A stretch of DNA of 46,373 nt from an uncultured Prevotellaceae bacterium. Lineage in GTDB: Bacteria > Bacteroidota > Bacteroidia > Bacteroidales > Bacteroidaceae. Under the pieces are notes generated by a model, which did no database searches, was not told the origin of the DNA, and saw only the letters and a list, made by a program, of their open reading frames with translations. This document shows positions 15,424 through 23,839 of the stretch, one piece after another (within the stretch, counting starts at the first letter, position 1; each line of letters starts with the position of its first letter). The stretch covers positions 1,021-47,393 of the forward strand of contig CADAOD010000024.1 of the NCBI GenBank assembly GCA_902789415.1, read 5' to 3'. The position numbers and the translations under genes are program-made.

Positions 15424-16302
15424 ATGAAAAAATTATCAATTGTAGCCGTTATGGCTATTGCTGCTGCTGGTTTCACAGCATGTGGTAACTCTACCCCTAA
15501 AGCAAGTCTGAAGACAGACGTTGACACCATGAGTTACGCCATCGGTATGGCTCAGACTCAGGGCTTGAAGGAGTATCTCGTAGGTAGTCTGGATGTTGAC
15601 ACCGCTTACATGGCCGAGTTCATCAAGGGTCTGCAGGAGGGTGCTAACGCTGGCGATGACAAGAAGAAGGCTGCTTACTATGCAGGTATTCAGATTGGTC
15701 AGCAGATTGCCAACCGTATGGTCAAGGGTATTAATCACGAGGTATTCGGCGACGACTCTACAAAGACTATCTCTCTGAAGAACTTCATGGCTGGTTTCAT
15801 CAGCGGTACCACTGGTAAGAAGGGTCTGATGACTGTTGACTCAGCTCAGCAGGTTGCTCAGCGCATGATTCAGGAAATCAAGGCTAAGGAGATGATGAAG
15901 ACCTATGGTCCTAACAAGGAGGCTGGTGAGAAGTTCCTCGCTGCTAACGCAAAGAAGGCTGGTGTAAAGACTCTGCCTAGTGGTGTTCAGTACAAGGTTA
16001 TCAAAGAGGGTACAGGTGCTATTCCTGCCGATACTTCACTTGTAAAGGTGCACTACGAGGGGCGTCTCATCAACGATACTATCTTTGATAGCTCATACAA
16101 GCGTGGCGAGCCCACAACATTCCGTGCCAACCAGGTTATCAAGGGTTGGACCGAGGCTCTCACACACATGCCTGCTGGTTCAGTTTGGGAGGTTTACATT
16201 CCTCAGGAGCTGGCTTACGGCGAGCGTGCTCAGCGTAACATCGATCCTTTCTCAGCACTGATCTTCAAGATCGAGCTGATCGAGGTTAATCCTAAGAAGT
16301 AA
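15424..16302 (+). CDS. FKBP-type peptidyl-prolyl isomerase, lipoprotein
   Basis: 292 residues. The leader MKKLSIVAVMAIAAAGFTAC ends in a lipobox with the lipid Cys at 20, so the mature protein is membrane-anchored. A helical FkpA-type N-domain (about 30-165) precedes the FKBP domain (about 185-290; YEGRLINDTIFDSS, VIKGWTEALTHMP, ELAYGERAQ). The N-domain is longer than in the first copy. Likely role: folding exported proteins. Its TAA shares the A of the next ATG. Confidence 0.93.
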   Translation: MKKLSIVAVMAIAAAGFTACGNSTPKASLKTDVDTMSYAIGMAQTQGLKEYLVGSLDVDTAYMAEFIKGLQEGANAGDDKKKAAYYAGIQIGQQIANRMVKGINHEVFGDDSTKTISLKNFMAGFISGTTGKKGLMTVDSAQQVAQRMIQEIKAKEMMKTYGPNKEAGEKFLAANAKKAGVKTLPSGVQYKVIKEGTGAIPADTSLVKVHYEGRLINDTIFDSSYKRGEPTTFRANQVIKGWTEALTHMPAGSVWEVYIPQELAYGERAQRNIDPFSALIFKIELIEVNPKK

Positions 16303-17264
16303 TGATGAAAAAGTCATTGATATTTGCACTCGCCCTTGTGGCGGGTGCTTCTTTATGTACTGTAGATGCTGCCAAGAAAAAGAAGGTGGTAGTAAAGCAG
16401 GAGGCCCCCGTGGTTGAGGCTTTCAAGCTTGCTAACAGCTCCGATTCTATCAGCTACACTGCAGGTATGAGCAGCACAATGGGTTTGGTTAGCTTCCTGC
16501 TCCAGCAGAAGGTGGACACCGCTTACATGGCTGACTTTGTACGTGGATTTAACGAGACTGTTACACGCAATCTTGATAATCCTCAGGAGAAGGCTTACAT
16601 GATGGGTACCACTATAGCTCAGCAGCTCATCGACCGCATGCTGCCAAGCGTGAAGAAAGAACTTGAGGGTACTGCCGATTCACTGGTTTCGAGCGTGTTC
16701 TTCAAAGGTTTTGCCGATGCTTTGATGCAGGATACTACCTTCTTTAAGATCGAGGCAGCCGAGAAGCTTTTCAGAACCAAGATGGAGGCCAACCAGGCCG
16801 AGAAGGAAGAGCGACTCTACGGCGCTAACCGCGATGCAGGTAGAAAGTTCTTGGCCGAGAACGCTAAGAAGGATGGTGTGATTACACTGCCCAGCGGACT
16901 CCAGTACAAGGTACTTACACAGGGTACAGGCGCAGTGCCTACCACCAGCGATAAGGTAAAGGTGCACTACGAGGGCCGACTGATTGACGGTACCGTGTTT
17001 GATGCCTCAAAGAAGCATGGCGACAAGCCTGCTGAGTTCCGTCCTACTGATGTTATCAAGGGTTGGACCGAGGCACTTACCATGATGCCTGTAGGTTCAA
17101 AGTGGCAGGTTTATATCCCCTTCGAACTGGCTTATGGTAGTCGCGATGCCGGACAGATAAAACCTTACAGCGCGCTGATTTTTGATATCGAGCTTGTAGG
17201 TATTGTAGATGACAAACCTGCACCAGCAAAGACCTCAAAAAACTCGAAAAAGGCTAAGAAATAA
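16302..17264 (+). CDS. FKBP-type peptidyl-prolyl isomerase, exported
   Basis: 320 residues if read from ATG 16302; the second ATG at 16305 is equally likely. A Sec-type signal peptide (KKSLIFALALVAGASLCTVDAA) without a standard lipobox suggests a soluble periplasmic protein. It has an FkpA-type helical N-domain, then FKBP (about 200-300; YEGRLIDGTVFDAS, VIKGWTEALTMMP, ELAYGSRDAG). A Lys-rich tail ends KTSKNSKKAKK. The start overlaps the previous stop, so the genes are coupled. With its neighbours it gives three compartments served by one operon. Confidence 0.92.
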   Translation: MMKKSLIFALALVAGASLCTVDAAKKKKVVVKQEAPVVEAFKLANSSDSISYTAGMSSTMGLVSFLLQQKVDTAYMADFVRGFNETVTRNLDNPQEKAYMMGTTIAQQLIDRMLPSVKKELEGTADSLVSSVFFKGFADALMQDTTFFKIEAAEKLFRTKMEANQAEKEERLYGANRDAGRKFLAENAKKDGVITLPSGLQYKVLTQGTGAVPTTSDKVKVHYEGRLIDGTVFDASKKHGDKPAEFRPTDVIKGWTEALTMMPVGSKWQVYIPFELAYGSRDAGQIKPYSALIFDIELVGIVDDKPAPAKTSKNSKKAKK

Positions 17265-17266
17265 GA

Positions 17267-17297
17267 AAGTGTGTCACAAAAGTGGCACACTTTTTTA
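17267..17297 (+). terminator. Terminator after the FKBP operon
   Basis: AAGTGTGTCAC (17267-17277), loop AAAA, GTGGCACACTT (17282-17292) form an 11-bp stem with one G-T pair, running into TTTTTT. It lies right after the stop codon of the third FKBP gene. Confidence 0.85.
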
Positions 17298-17314
17298 ATT
17301 TTTTCTTCAAAAAA

Positions 17315-17346
17315 GTTGCATTGTTCAATTAATTTGCGTAATTTTG
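17315..17346 (+). promoter_or_regulatory. Promoter of the Lrp/peptidase operon
   Basis: GTTG (17315-17318, three of four bases of the -33 box) and TAATTTTG (17339-17346) have a 20-base spacer. An AAAGGGAG sequence, good by the standards of this phylum, precedes the ATG at 17376 by 5-6 bases. Confidence 0.6.
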
Positions 17347-17375
17347 CTGACAAAATGTAACTAAAGGGAGAAAAA

Positions 17376-17855
17376 ATGGAAAAAATTGATTTTTTGGACA
17401 AGAAGATTCTGAGTATCCTTTCCAAGAATGCACGTATTCCTTTTAAGGATGTTGCTGCAGAGTGTAATGTATCAAGAGCTGCTATCCACCAGCGTGTTCA
17501 GCACCTGATTGATGCCGATGTGATTACGGGTAGTGGTTTTGATGTAAACCCTAAGAGTTTAGGTTATTCTACCTGTACCTATGTAGGTATCACCCTTGAG
17601 AAAGGATCGATGTACAAGGAGGTAGTAGAGTGCTTGCAGCATATCCCTGAGGTGGTAGAGTGCCACTTTACCACTGGTCCGTATACGATGCTGGTAAAGC
17701 TTTATGCTCGCGACAACGAACAGCTCATGGAGTTGCTGAATGGTAAACTGCAGGGTATCCAGGGTGTTGTATCTACCGAAACACTGATTTCGTTGGAACA
17801 GAGTCTGAAGCGTGAAATCCCCATCGTACTCGACGACGAAGACAAGAAACTATGA
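17376..17855 (+). CDS. Lrp/AsnC-family transcriptional regulator
   Basis: 159 residues, the family length. The N-terminal winged helix-turn-helix (about 4-62; LDKKILSILSKNARIPFKDVAAECNVSRAAIHQRVQHL) binds DNA. The C-terminal RAM/AsnC_trans_reg domain (about 68-145; YVGITLEKGSMYKEVVECLQHIPEVVECHFTTGPYTMLVKLY) binds an amino acid and forms oligomers. The TGA overlaps the ATG of the peptidase fusion (ATGA), so it very likely controls its own operon in response to an amino acid released by the downstream enzymes. The ligand cannot be told from sequence. Confidence 0.92.
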   Translation: MEKIDFLDKKILSILSKNARIPFKDVAAECNVSRAAIHQRVQHLIDADVITGSGFDVNPKSLGYSTCTYVGITLEKGSMYKEVVECLQHIPEVVECHFTTGPYTMLVKLYARDNEQLMELLNGKLQGIQGVVSTETLISLEQSLKREIPIVLDDEDKKL

Positions 17856-19567
17856 GTAGATTTGAACTCCAGTCGCATCTCGATGATGTGTATGCCCACT
17901 TCCCAGAAGCTGAGAAGCGTCCTGTGATTGGTATTACTGGCAATTACGAAGATCTGACATGTAAGTTGGGTCGAGGCTATTATCAGTCGGTTGTAGCTGC
18001 AGGTGGTGTGCCTGTGGTTATTCCGCCAGTAGCTGATAAACATGTGGTCATTAATACCTTAGAACATGTCGACGCGCTTATCCTGAGTGGTGGCGGCGAT
18101 ATCAATCCGCTTTGGGCAGGCGAGGAGCCTTCGCCCAAGCTGCATGGTATTAACCAGGAGCGCGATCTTCCCGAACTGTTGATTGCCCGCTTGGCCTACA
18201 ACCGTCAGATTCCGATGTTAGGTATCTGTCGCGGTATCCAGACGTTGGCAACAGCGTTTGGCGGCAAGGTGGCGCAGGATATCAGCGATGTGGCAACCAT
18301 TAAGCATTCGCAGGATGCCGATCGCTCGGAGCCCACACACACAGTGATTGTCGACGAAGAATCGCAGTTGTTCGATATCTATAAATCGGCCAAGCTGATG
18401 GTAAACTCATTCCATCATCAGGCTGTGGCCGAGGCTGGCGATAAGTTCAAGGTTGTGGCTAAGTCGCCCGATGGTATCATCGAGGCGATGGAGAGTGGCG
18501 AGTTTAAATCGATATTGGGTGTGCAGTGGCATCCAGAGTGTTTGGAAGAGGGCCTGCCATTGTTCCAATGGCTGGTTAACGAGGCTAAGAGCTATCGTGA
18601 GGCGCATCGCACTCACGACCGTGTGCTCACACTCGATACCCATTGCGATACCCCTATGTTTTTCCCCCAGGGAATCCACTTTGAGCAGCGCGATCCCAAG
18701 ATTCTCGTTGATTTGCACAAGATGACCGAAGGAAGGCAGGATGCAACCATCATGGTGGCTTATCTGCCCCAGCCAACCGAGAATCCTACAGCATTTGCTG
18801 ATAGCATATTCGACCAAATTGAGGTGATTGTGAGTCAGAATAGCGATTATGTACGTATCGCCAGCACGCCTCGCGACCTTTGGATGAACAAGCATCAGGG
18901 TCTGAAGAGCATTATGCTTGGTATCGAGAATGGCATCGCTATTGATAGCAAACTGGAGAATCTGCAGCATTTTGTGGATCGTGGTATTGTGTATATGACC
19001 CTCTGCCACAATGGCGATAACGATATCTGCGATTCGGCTTCAAAAACACAGCACACGCATCATGGCGTGAGTGCTTTTGGTGAGCAGGTGATTAAGGAGA
19101 TGAACCGCTTAGGTGTGCTGGTAGATATGAGTCATGCTGGCGAGGAGAGTTTTTATAACGCGCTCGAAATCAGCAGTAAGCCAATCGTGTGCAGTCACTC
19201 GTCGGCCCGCGCGCTTTGCGACCATCCTCGTAACCTGACCGACGACCAGATGCGTGCCCTTGCCCAGAAAGGTGGCGTGGCACAAACCACCATCTATCAC
19301 GGATTCCTGAAGAAGGATGGCGAGGCTACCATCAACGATGTGATTGCCCACTTAGAGCATGCCATCGATGTGATGGGTATCGACCACGTGGGCCTTGGTA
19401 CCGACTTTGATGGCGATGGTGGTGTACGTGGTTTGGCCAACTCGGCAGAACTCATTAATTTTACCCGCAGATTGTTGGCCCGTCGCTTTAGCGAGCATGA
19501 TATCCAGAAAATCTGGGGTGGTAACTTCCTGCGTGTGATGGAGGAAGTGCAAAAAGTTAGATATTAA
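17852..19567 (+). CDS. Fusion of gamma-glutamyl hydrolase (C26) and M19 dipeptidase
   Basis: 571 residues without a signal peptide, so cytoplasmic. Residues about 20-250 are a class-I glutamine-amidotransferase-like hydrolase of the PuuD/C26 type: oxyanion region LILSGGGDINP, nucleophile Cys126 in GICRGIQ, His227 and Glu229 in QWHPE. Residues about 255-565 are an M19 (renal dipeptidase) metallopeptidase with all expected metal ligands: DTHCD (His264, Asp266), Glu359 in LGIENG, His428 in MSHAG, His449 in SHSSAR, and Asp518/Asp520 in GTDFDG. I infer that the first half releases gamma-linked glutamate and the second splits the remaining dipeptide, for example glutathione to Glu and Cys-Gly, then Cys and Gly. 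It overlaps the Lrp gene by four bases. Confidence 0.9.
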   Translation: MSRFELQSHLDDVYAHFPEAEKRPVIGITGNYEDLTCKLGRGYYQSVVAAGGVPVVIPPVADKHVVINTLEHVDALILSGGGDINPLWAGEEPSPKLHGINQERDLPELLIARLAYNRQIPMLGICRGIQTLATAFGGKVAQDISDVATIKHSQDADRSEPTHTVIVDEESQLFDIYKSAKLMVNSFHHQAVAEAGDKFKVVAKSPDGIIEAMESGEFKSILGVQWHPECLEEGLPLFQWLVNEAKSYREAHRTHDRVLTLDTHCDTPMFFPQGIHFEQRDPKILVDLHKMTEGRQDATIMVAYLPQPTENPTAFADSIFDQIEVIVSQNSDYVRIASTPRDLWMNKHQGLKSIMLGIENGIAIDSKLENLQHFVDRGIVYMTLCHNGDNDICDSASKTQHTHHGVSAFGEQVIKEMNRLGVLVDMSHAGEESFYNALEISSKPIVCSHSSARALCDHPRNLTDDQMRALAQKGGVAQTTIYHGFLKKDGEATINDVIAHLEHAIDVMGIDHVGLGTDFDGDGGVRGLANSAELINFTRRLLARRFSEHDIQKIWGGNFLRVMEEVQKVRY

Positions 19568-19569
19568 AC

Positions 19570-20559
19570 ATGAATAAGAATATTTTTGCGGTTTTATCGC
19601 TGGTGCTTTTAGTGGCCAGTTGTGGTAATCTGAAGAAGCAGACTTCCGATGATTCGGCTTCGTTGCAGCCTGTTGGTCCAGCGTTCTGTGCTGATAGTGC
19701 TTATCAGTACTGTCAGGCTCAGTGCGACTTCGGTCCACGTACCATGAACAGCAAGGCGCACGACGATTGCGAAAAGTGGATTATCTCAAAGTTTGCCGGT
19801 TTCGGTATGGAGGTAACCCCTCAGAAAGCCGTGCTGAAAGGCTACGATGGCACCTCGCTCAACAGTACCAATATTATTGCCAGCTATCGTCCGGAACTTT
19901 CCGACCGTGTGCTGCTGTGTGCCCACTGGGATAGTCGTCCTTGGGCCGATAACGACCCCGACGAGGCCAATTGGAAAACACCCGTGATGGCTGCCAACGA
20001 TGGCGCGTCGGGTGTGGCTGTGATGTTAGAGATTGCCCGTTTGCTCTCTAAAGACACCTTGCAGCTTGGTGTAGATTTTATCTGCTTTGATGCCGAAGAC
20101 TGGGGCGTGCCTCAGTGGAGCGAGGATAATTTTAATGGCGACTCATGGGCGCTCGGTGCTCAGTACTGGTCGGCTAATCTGCACAAAAAAGGCTATCGTG
20201 CCCGCTTTGGTGTCCTTTTGGATATGGTAGGCGGTCAGGGTGCGCAGTTCTACAAAGAATCTATGTCGGTTCAGTATGCCAATAGCGTTGTGGAGAAAGT
20301 TTGGCGTGCTGCACAGGTAGTAGGCTATGGCAGTATGTTCCCCTCGCAGCAGGGCACAGGCGTTACCGACGATCATATTTCGGTAAACACCAAGGCAAAG
20401 ATTCCAACTATCGATATCATTCCTTATTATCCTAATTGCGAGCAGAGCACGTTTGGACCTACTTGGCATACAGTTAACGATGATATGGCGCATATCGACA
20501 AAAATACCCTACAAGCTGTAGGGCAGACATTGATTCAGGTACTCTTCTCTGAGAAGTAG
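19570..20559 (+). CDS. M28-family glutaminyl-peptide cyclotransferase-like lipoprotein
   Basis: 329 residues. The leader MNKNIFAVLSLVLLVASC has a lipobox with Cys18. The fold is the zinc aminopeptidase-like M28 type. AHWDSRPWADND and ANDGASGVAVMLE (zinc Asp), FDAEDWG (Glu/Asp), LLDMVGG and TWHTVNDD (zinc His) match the type II glutaminyl cyclases of oral and gut Bacteroidetes, which form N-terminal pyroglutamate on exported proteins after signal-peptide cleavage exposes Gln. A plain aminopeptidase is the alternative. It starts 2 bases after the C26-M19 gene, so it is in the Lrp operon. The 3' end of the gene is also part of a terminator hairpin. Confidence 0.87.
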   Translation: MNKNIFAVLSLVLLVASCGNLKKQTSDDSASLQPVGPAFCADSAYQYCQAQCDFGPRTMNSKAHDDCEKWIISKFAGFGMEVTPQKAVLKGYDGTSLNSTNIIASYRPELSDRVLLCAHWDSRPWADNDPDEANWKTPVMAANDGASGVAVMLEIARLLSKDTLQLGVDFICFDAEDWGVPQWSEDNFNGDSWALGAQYWSANLHKKGYRARFGVLLDMVGGQGAQFYKESMSVQYANSVVEKVWRAAQVVGYGSMFPSQQGTGVTDDHISVNTKAKIPTIDIIPYYPNCEQSTFGPTWHTVNDDMAHIDKNTLQAVGQTLIQVLFSEK

Positions 20560-20575
20560 TACCTGAATTATTTTT
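20533..20575 (+). terminator. Terminator overlapping the end of the glutaminyl cyclase gene
   Basis: ATTCAGGTACT (20533-20543) pairs perfectly with AGTACCTGAAT (20558-20568). Inside, CTTCTC pairs with GAGAAG, leaving one bulged T, so the stem is about 17 bp. TATTTTT follows. The stop codon (TAG, 20557-20559) lies within the stem, so the terminator is encoded partly by the last codons. Confidence 0.75.
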
Positions 20576-20585
20576 CGTTTAAATC

Positions 20586-21668
20586 TTATTTTTTAGGTTG
20601 CTCAGCTTCCAACTTCTCAACAGCACCTGTCAGGGCGTTGAGCAGTAGGCGAGTGGTGTATTTCTTGTTGAACAGCACACCGCTCAGTAACTCTACGTTA
20701 CCAAACTGTCCGGCAGCAAACTCGTTGCTTACAATCTGATTCTTCGCATCGAAGATGGTGGCGCGCATCTTACCAGGCACGTTTACATAGATACCCGACT
20801 GCTGTGGTTTGGCTGCTTTCTTGGGATCTACGGTTTCGGGTTCGGCAACCGTTTTAAGGTCTTCTATATTAATATAATAAGGTGTACCCGATAAGTCGTC
20901 GTTATCCACCAGTCCGTATTCGGGCGAGAAGCGGAACAGAATGTCGCGCTTGGTGGGCTTGTCAACCACGTAGGTAAACGTATGTGTGGTGGTGTCGTTC
21001 TCGGTAGTGCCGATAAACAAGCTGGTGAGCGCCTCGTTCTGGGTGTTCAACTCCTCCAGCATCAGTTTCAGCTGCTCGCCATCCTTGGGCATAAAGTCGG
21101 CCTGACCTTTGGCCAGCATGCTTTTGCTCTCGCGCAACTCGTAAATCTCCTGGGCGGTAAGCTCGGCCATCTTGGCGGTGCTGCCTGCCGAGAGAATCTC
21201 CTCGCTCAGGTACGATTTTGGCGAATTCTTCAAAGGGCGAGGCTGCTGAGTTGGGGCAGGTGCGCTCTTGGGCTGCTGCTTGGCATCGGTGTTGATAGCC
21301 AGCAGAATACCCTCGTTGCTCAGGCGTACGTTGCAGGCCACCGTTTTGGCGTCGAACTTCACGGCGTAGCACTTCGATGTGTCGGCTATCGCAAATGGCT
21401 CTTGTTTAACCGATAGGATACGATACTTGGTAGATGCGTTAGTGGGCACATCTTTAATACGCAGGTATTTCTCCGAATACTTGCAGAATTCGCCGGGTGT
21501 GTAAGTGCTCTTCTCCACCTGCATGGTAACGCGGATGGCTGTTTTGGGCAGATAATACACAGCGCCCTCGCTGGTAACACCGGGTTTGTACGAACTGATA
21601 ACTGTTTGTGCCAGCGAACTGGCTGTGCCTAATGTAAAGGCTATTAATATAGTACTAAAAATCTTCAT
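20586..21668 (-). CDS. DUF4831 family exported protein
   Basis: 360 residues with signal peptide MKIFSTILIAFTLGTASSLAQ. The sequence after it (SSYKPGVTSEGAVYYLPKTAIRVTMQVEKSTYTPGEFCKYSEKYL) is the hallmark start of DUF4831, a Bacteroidetes family without known function. The rest is predicted beta-rich, with a Pro/Gln-rich low-complexity stretch at about 135-150 (KQQPKSAPAPTQQPRP). The start overlaps the nnr stop by four bases, so it is the second gene of a two-gene operon. Confidence 0.85.
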   Translation of the reverse strand: MKIFSTILIAFTLGTASSLAQTVISSYKPGVTSEGAVYYLPKTAIRVTMQVEKSTYTPGEFCKYSEKYLRIKDVPTNASTKYRILSVKQEPFAIADTSKCYAVKFDAKTVACNVRLSNEGILLAINTDAKQQPKSAPAPTQQPRPLKNSPKSYLSEEILSAGSTAKMAELTAQEIYELRESKSMLAKGQADFMPKDGEQLKLMLEELNTQNEALTSLFIGTTENDTTTHTFTYVVDKPTKRDILFRFSPEYGLVDNDDLSGTPYYINIEDLKTVAEPETVDPKKAAKPQQSGIYVNVPGKMRATIFDAKNQIVSNEFAAGQFGNVELLSGVLFNKKYTTRLLLNALTGAVEKLEAEQPKK

Positions 21669-23176
21669 TCATTAAGTTGTTTAAATGCGTAGGGTAATTT
21701 CTGGATTAAGTCGCTGGCTATCACGCTTTCCTCGCCCAGTTCACGAGCGGCAATATCGCCAGCCAGTCCGTGCAGATACATACCTACTACACATGCGTTT
21801 TCTTGATTATAACCACGAGCCAGCAAACCAGTGATGATACCTGTAAGCACATCGCCGCTACCAGCGGTTGCCATACCGGCATTACCCGTAGAGTTAAATA
21901 TGATATGACCGTCGGGCAGGCACAGCGAGGTGTGATGACCCTTCAGTACGACATATGCTTGCAAGCGCTCAGCCAAGTCGCGCGCCTTCATCAGACGCTC
22001 AAAGCTGTCGCCCGAGTGACCTTCCAAACGGTCGAACTCCTTGGGGTGGGGTGTCATGATGATGCCCTTGGGCAGCTGCTGCAACCAAGCGCGGTGACTG
22101 GCCAGAATGTTGATGGCGTCGGCATCAACCACCGTGGGGCACTGACTGCGGCGCAACTGGGCAATGATGGCAATCGCCGTTTGTTCGCTGGTACCCAGAC
22201 CAGGACCAATGCCAAGTGCGTTAAAGTCCTCGGTATCAACCGCCTCCGAGAAAGTTGTTTCTTCTCTGTCGAACTGTATGATAGCCTCGGGCACGCTAAT
22301 CTGCAGAATATTGTTGTTACGCTTGGGAGTGTGGGTAGTAACCTTTCCGGCACCAACACGCAAACAAGCCTTGGTGGCCAGTACCGAAGCGCCTGCCATA
22401 CCATAGCTGCCGGCAATAATCAGGGCGTTGCCCATCTTGCCTTTGTGGGCAAACGGGTCGCGTTTCAGCAGTCGTGGACGTATGTCGTCCTCCTCCAACA
22501 GCGTGTAGTTGGCATCAATCTTGGCCATACCCTGTTTGCTCAGACGGATATCCAGCACTTTCAGTTTGCCGATGAACACCTGATTCTCGGGAAACAGGAA
22601 CGACAGCTTGGGCAGCTGCAATGTGAGCGTCAGGTCGGCGCGGATGATGTTGGCCCTTACGTTGTACGTGTTGTCCTCGGTCATCAGTCCCGATGGCACA
22701 TCGATGCTTACAACCTGAGCGGACGAGGCGTTAATGTATTTTACGAGCGACGAAAATCCACCAGCCAACGGCTTGTTAAGTCCTGATCCGAACAGACCGT
22801 CGACCACCAGCATACCCTCCTCCAACTGCGGGGGCTCAAACTCCTGCGTTACCTCAATCAGCGCTTTCGATCGTTTCTCTATCAGGCGCTTCTTGTTTAT
22901 CATGCAGTCTTCAGAGAGATGCCCCGAGATATTGAATAGGTAGGCAGTTACGTCGTAGTTCCTGTCTATCAGCATGCGGGCAACGGCCAGTGCGTCGCCA
23001 CCATTATTGCCTGGTCCGGCAAATATGATGACAGGCGTGGTGTAGCCCCAGCTATCGGTGATAGCTTGGGTAATGGCTTTAGCGGCACGCTCCATCAGGT
23101 CGACAGACTTAATGGGTTCGTTCTCTATGGTGTATTTGTCCAATTCGTGGACTTGTGCGCTCGTAAATATCTTCAT
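21665..23176 (-). CDS. nnr: Bifunctional NAD(P)H-hydrate repair enzyme
   Basis: 503 residues from ATG 23176 (MKIFTSAQVHELDKYTI); the longer upstream reading starts before the promoter and is rejected. It repairs hydrated NADH/NADPH. The N-terminal YjeF_N epimerase (about 1-210; FAGPGNNGGDALAVARML, VDGLFGSGLNKPL) interconverts R and S hydrates. The C-terminal ADP-dependent dehydratase (about 225-500; GKMGNALIIAGSYGMAGA, ATAGSGDVLTGIITGL) restores the coenzyme. Both halves look intact. It is divergent from hpt. Confidence 0.95.
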   Translation of the reverse strand: MKIFTSAQVHELDKYTIENEPIKSVDLMERAAKAITQAITDSWGYTTPVIIFAGPGNNGGDALAVARMLIDRNYDVTAYLFNISGHLSEDCMINKKRLIEKRSKALIEVTQEFEPPQLEEGMLVVDGLFGSGLNKPLAGGFSSLVKYINASSAQVVSIDVPSGLMTEDNTYNVRANIIRADLTLTLQLPKLSFLFPENQVFIGKLKVLDIRLSKQGMAKIDANYTLLEEDDIRPRLLKRDPFAHKGKMGNALIIAGSYGMAGASVLATKACLRVGAGKVTTHTPKRNNNILQISVPEAIIQFDREETTFSEAVDTEDFNALGIGPGLGTSEQTAIAIIAQLRRSQCPTVVDADAINILASHRAWLQQLPKGIIMTPHPKEFDRLEGHSGDSFERLMKARDLAERLQAYVVLKGHHTSLCLPDGHIIFNSTGNAGMATAGSGDVLTGIITGLLARGYNQENACVVGMYLHGLAGDIAARELGEESVIASDLIQKLPYAFKQLNE

Positions 23177-23183
23177 AATGGTG

Positions 23184-23191
23184 CAAAAATA
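23184..23191 (-). promoter_or_regulatory. -7 element of nnr
   Basis: CAAAAATA is the complement of TATTTTTG, 7 bases before the ATG at 23176. That gives a very short or leaderless transcript. No clear -33 box. Confidence 0.4.
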
Positions 23192-23234
23192 CGAAAAAAA
23201 TACTAATGAATGATAGAGTTTGGCAGATTTTTTG

Positions 23235-23242
23235 TAATTTTG
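23235..23242 (+). promoter_or_regulatory. -7 element of hpt
   Basis: TAATTTTG fits TAnnTTTG, 25 bases before the ATG at 23268. No TTTG at the normal -33 distance (the only one, 23219-23222, is too close). Confidence 0.5.
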
Positions 23243-23267
23243 CACAAATTTTTAATTCTTTCAGCGT

Positions 23268-23804
23268 ATGAGTATCGTAAAGATAAAGGACAAGTCGTTC
23301 AAAATCTCCATTCCGGAGGCTGAGATTAAGGAGCGCGTAAAGGCTGTTGCACAGCAGATTAGTAAGGATATGGAGGGTAAGAATCCTCTGTTGTTAGGTG
23401 TACTGAATGGCGCTTTTGTTTTTGCTGCCGATTTGATGCGCGAGATGACTATTCCTTGCGAGATTTCGTTTGTAAAGCTGGCCTCTTATCAAGGCACCAC
23501 CTCTACAGGTAAAATCAAGGAGGTTTTTGGTATTAACGAAGACTTGACCAACCGTACGGTGATTATTGTTGAGGATATCGTGGAGAGCGGACTCACCATG
23601 AAGCAGATGATCGAGTCGTTAGGCACACGTAATCCCGCATCTATTCATATCTGCACCCTTTTCTTCAAGCCCAGCAAGCTGAAGGAGAAGATTAACCCCG
23701 AGTATGTGGCCTTCAGCATCCCCGATGATTTCATCTTAGGCTACGGTTTGGATTACGATCAGCAGGGACGCGGACTGAAGGATGTTTACACCATCATCGA
23801 ATAA
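23268..23804 (+). CDS. hpt: Hypoxanthine phosphoribosyltransferase
   Basis: 178 residues. It salvages hypoxanthine and guanine to IMP and GMP with PRPP. The PRPP-binding motif VIIVEDIVESGLTM is intact, and the C-terminal FILGYGLDYDQQGRGL segment is typical of the family. It is first of three co-directional genes (hpt, adk, obg) with a 35-base gap to adk. Confidence 0.95.
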   Translation: MSIVKIKDKSFKISIPEAEIKERVKAVAQQISKDMEGKNPLLLGVLNGAFVFAADLMREMTIPCEISFVKLASYQGTTSTGKIKEVFGINEDLTNRTVIIVEDIVESGLTMKQMIESLGTRNPASIHICTLFFKPSKLKEKINPEYVAFSIPDDFILGYGLDYDQQGRGLKDVYTIIE

Positions 23805-23839
23805 AAATAGAACTTAAAATAAACTAATAATTCAGGATA

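Noticed and set aside
21770-22786. 338-residue open frame on the + strand
   Set aside because: Antisense to nnr, low-complexity translation, no start context.
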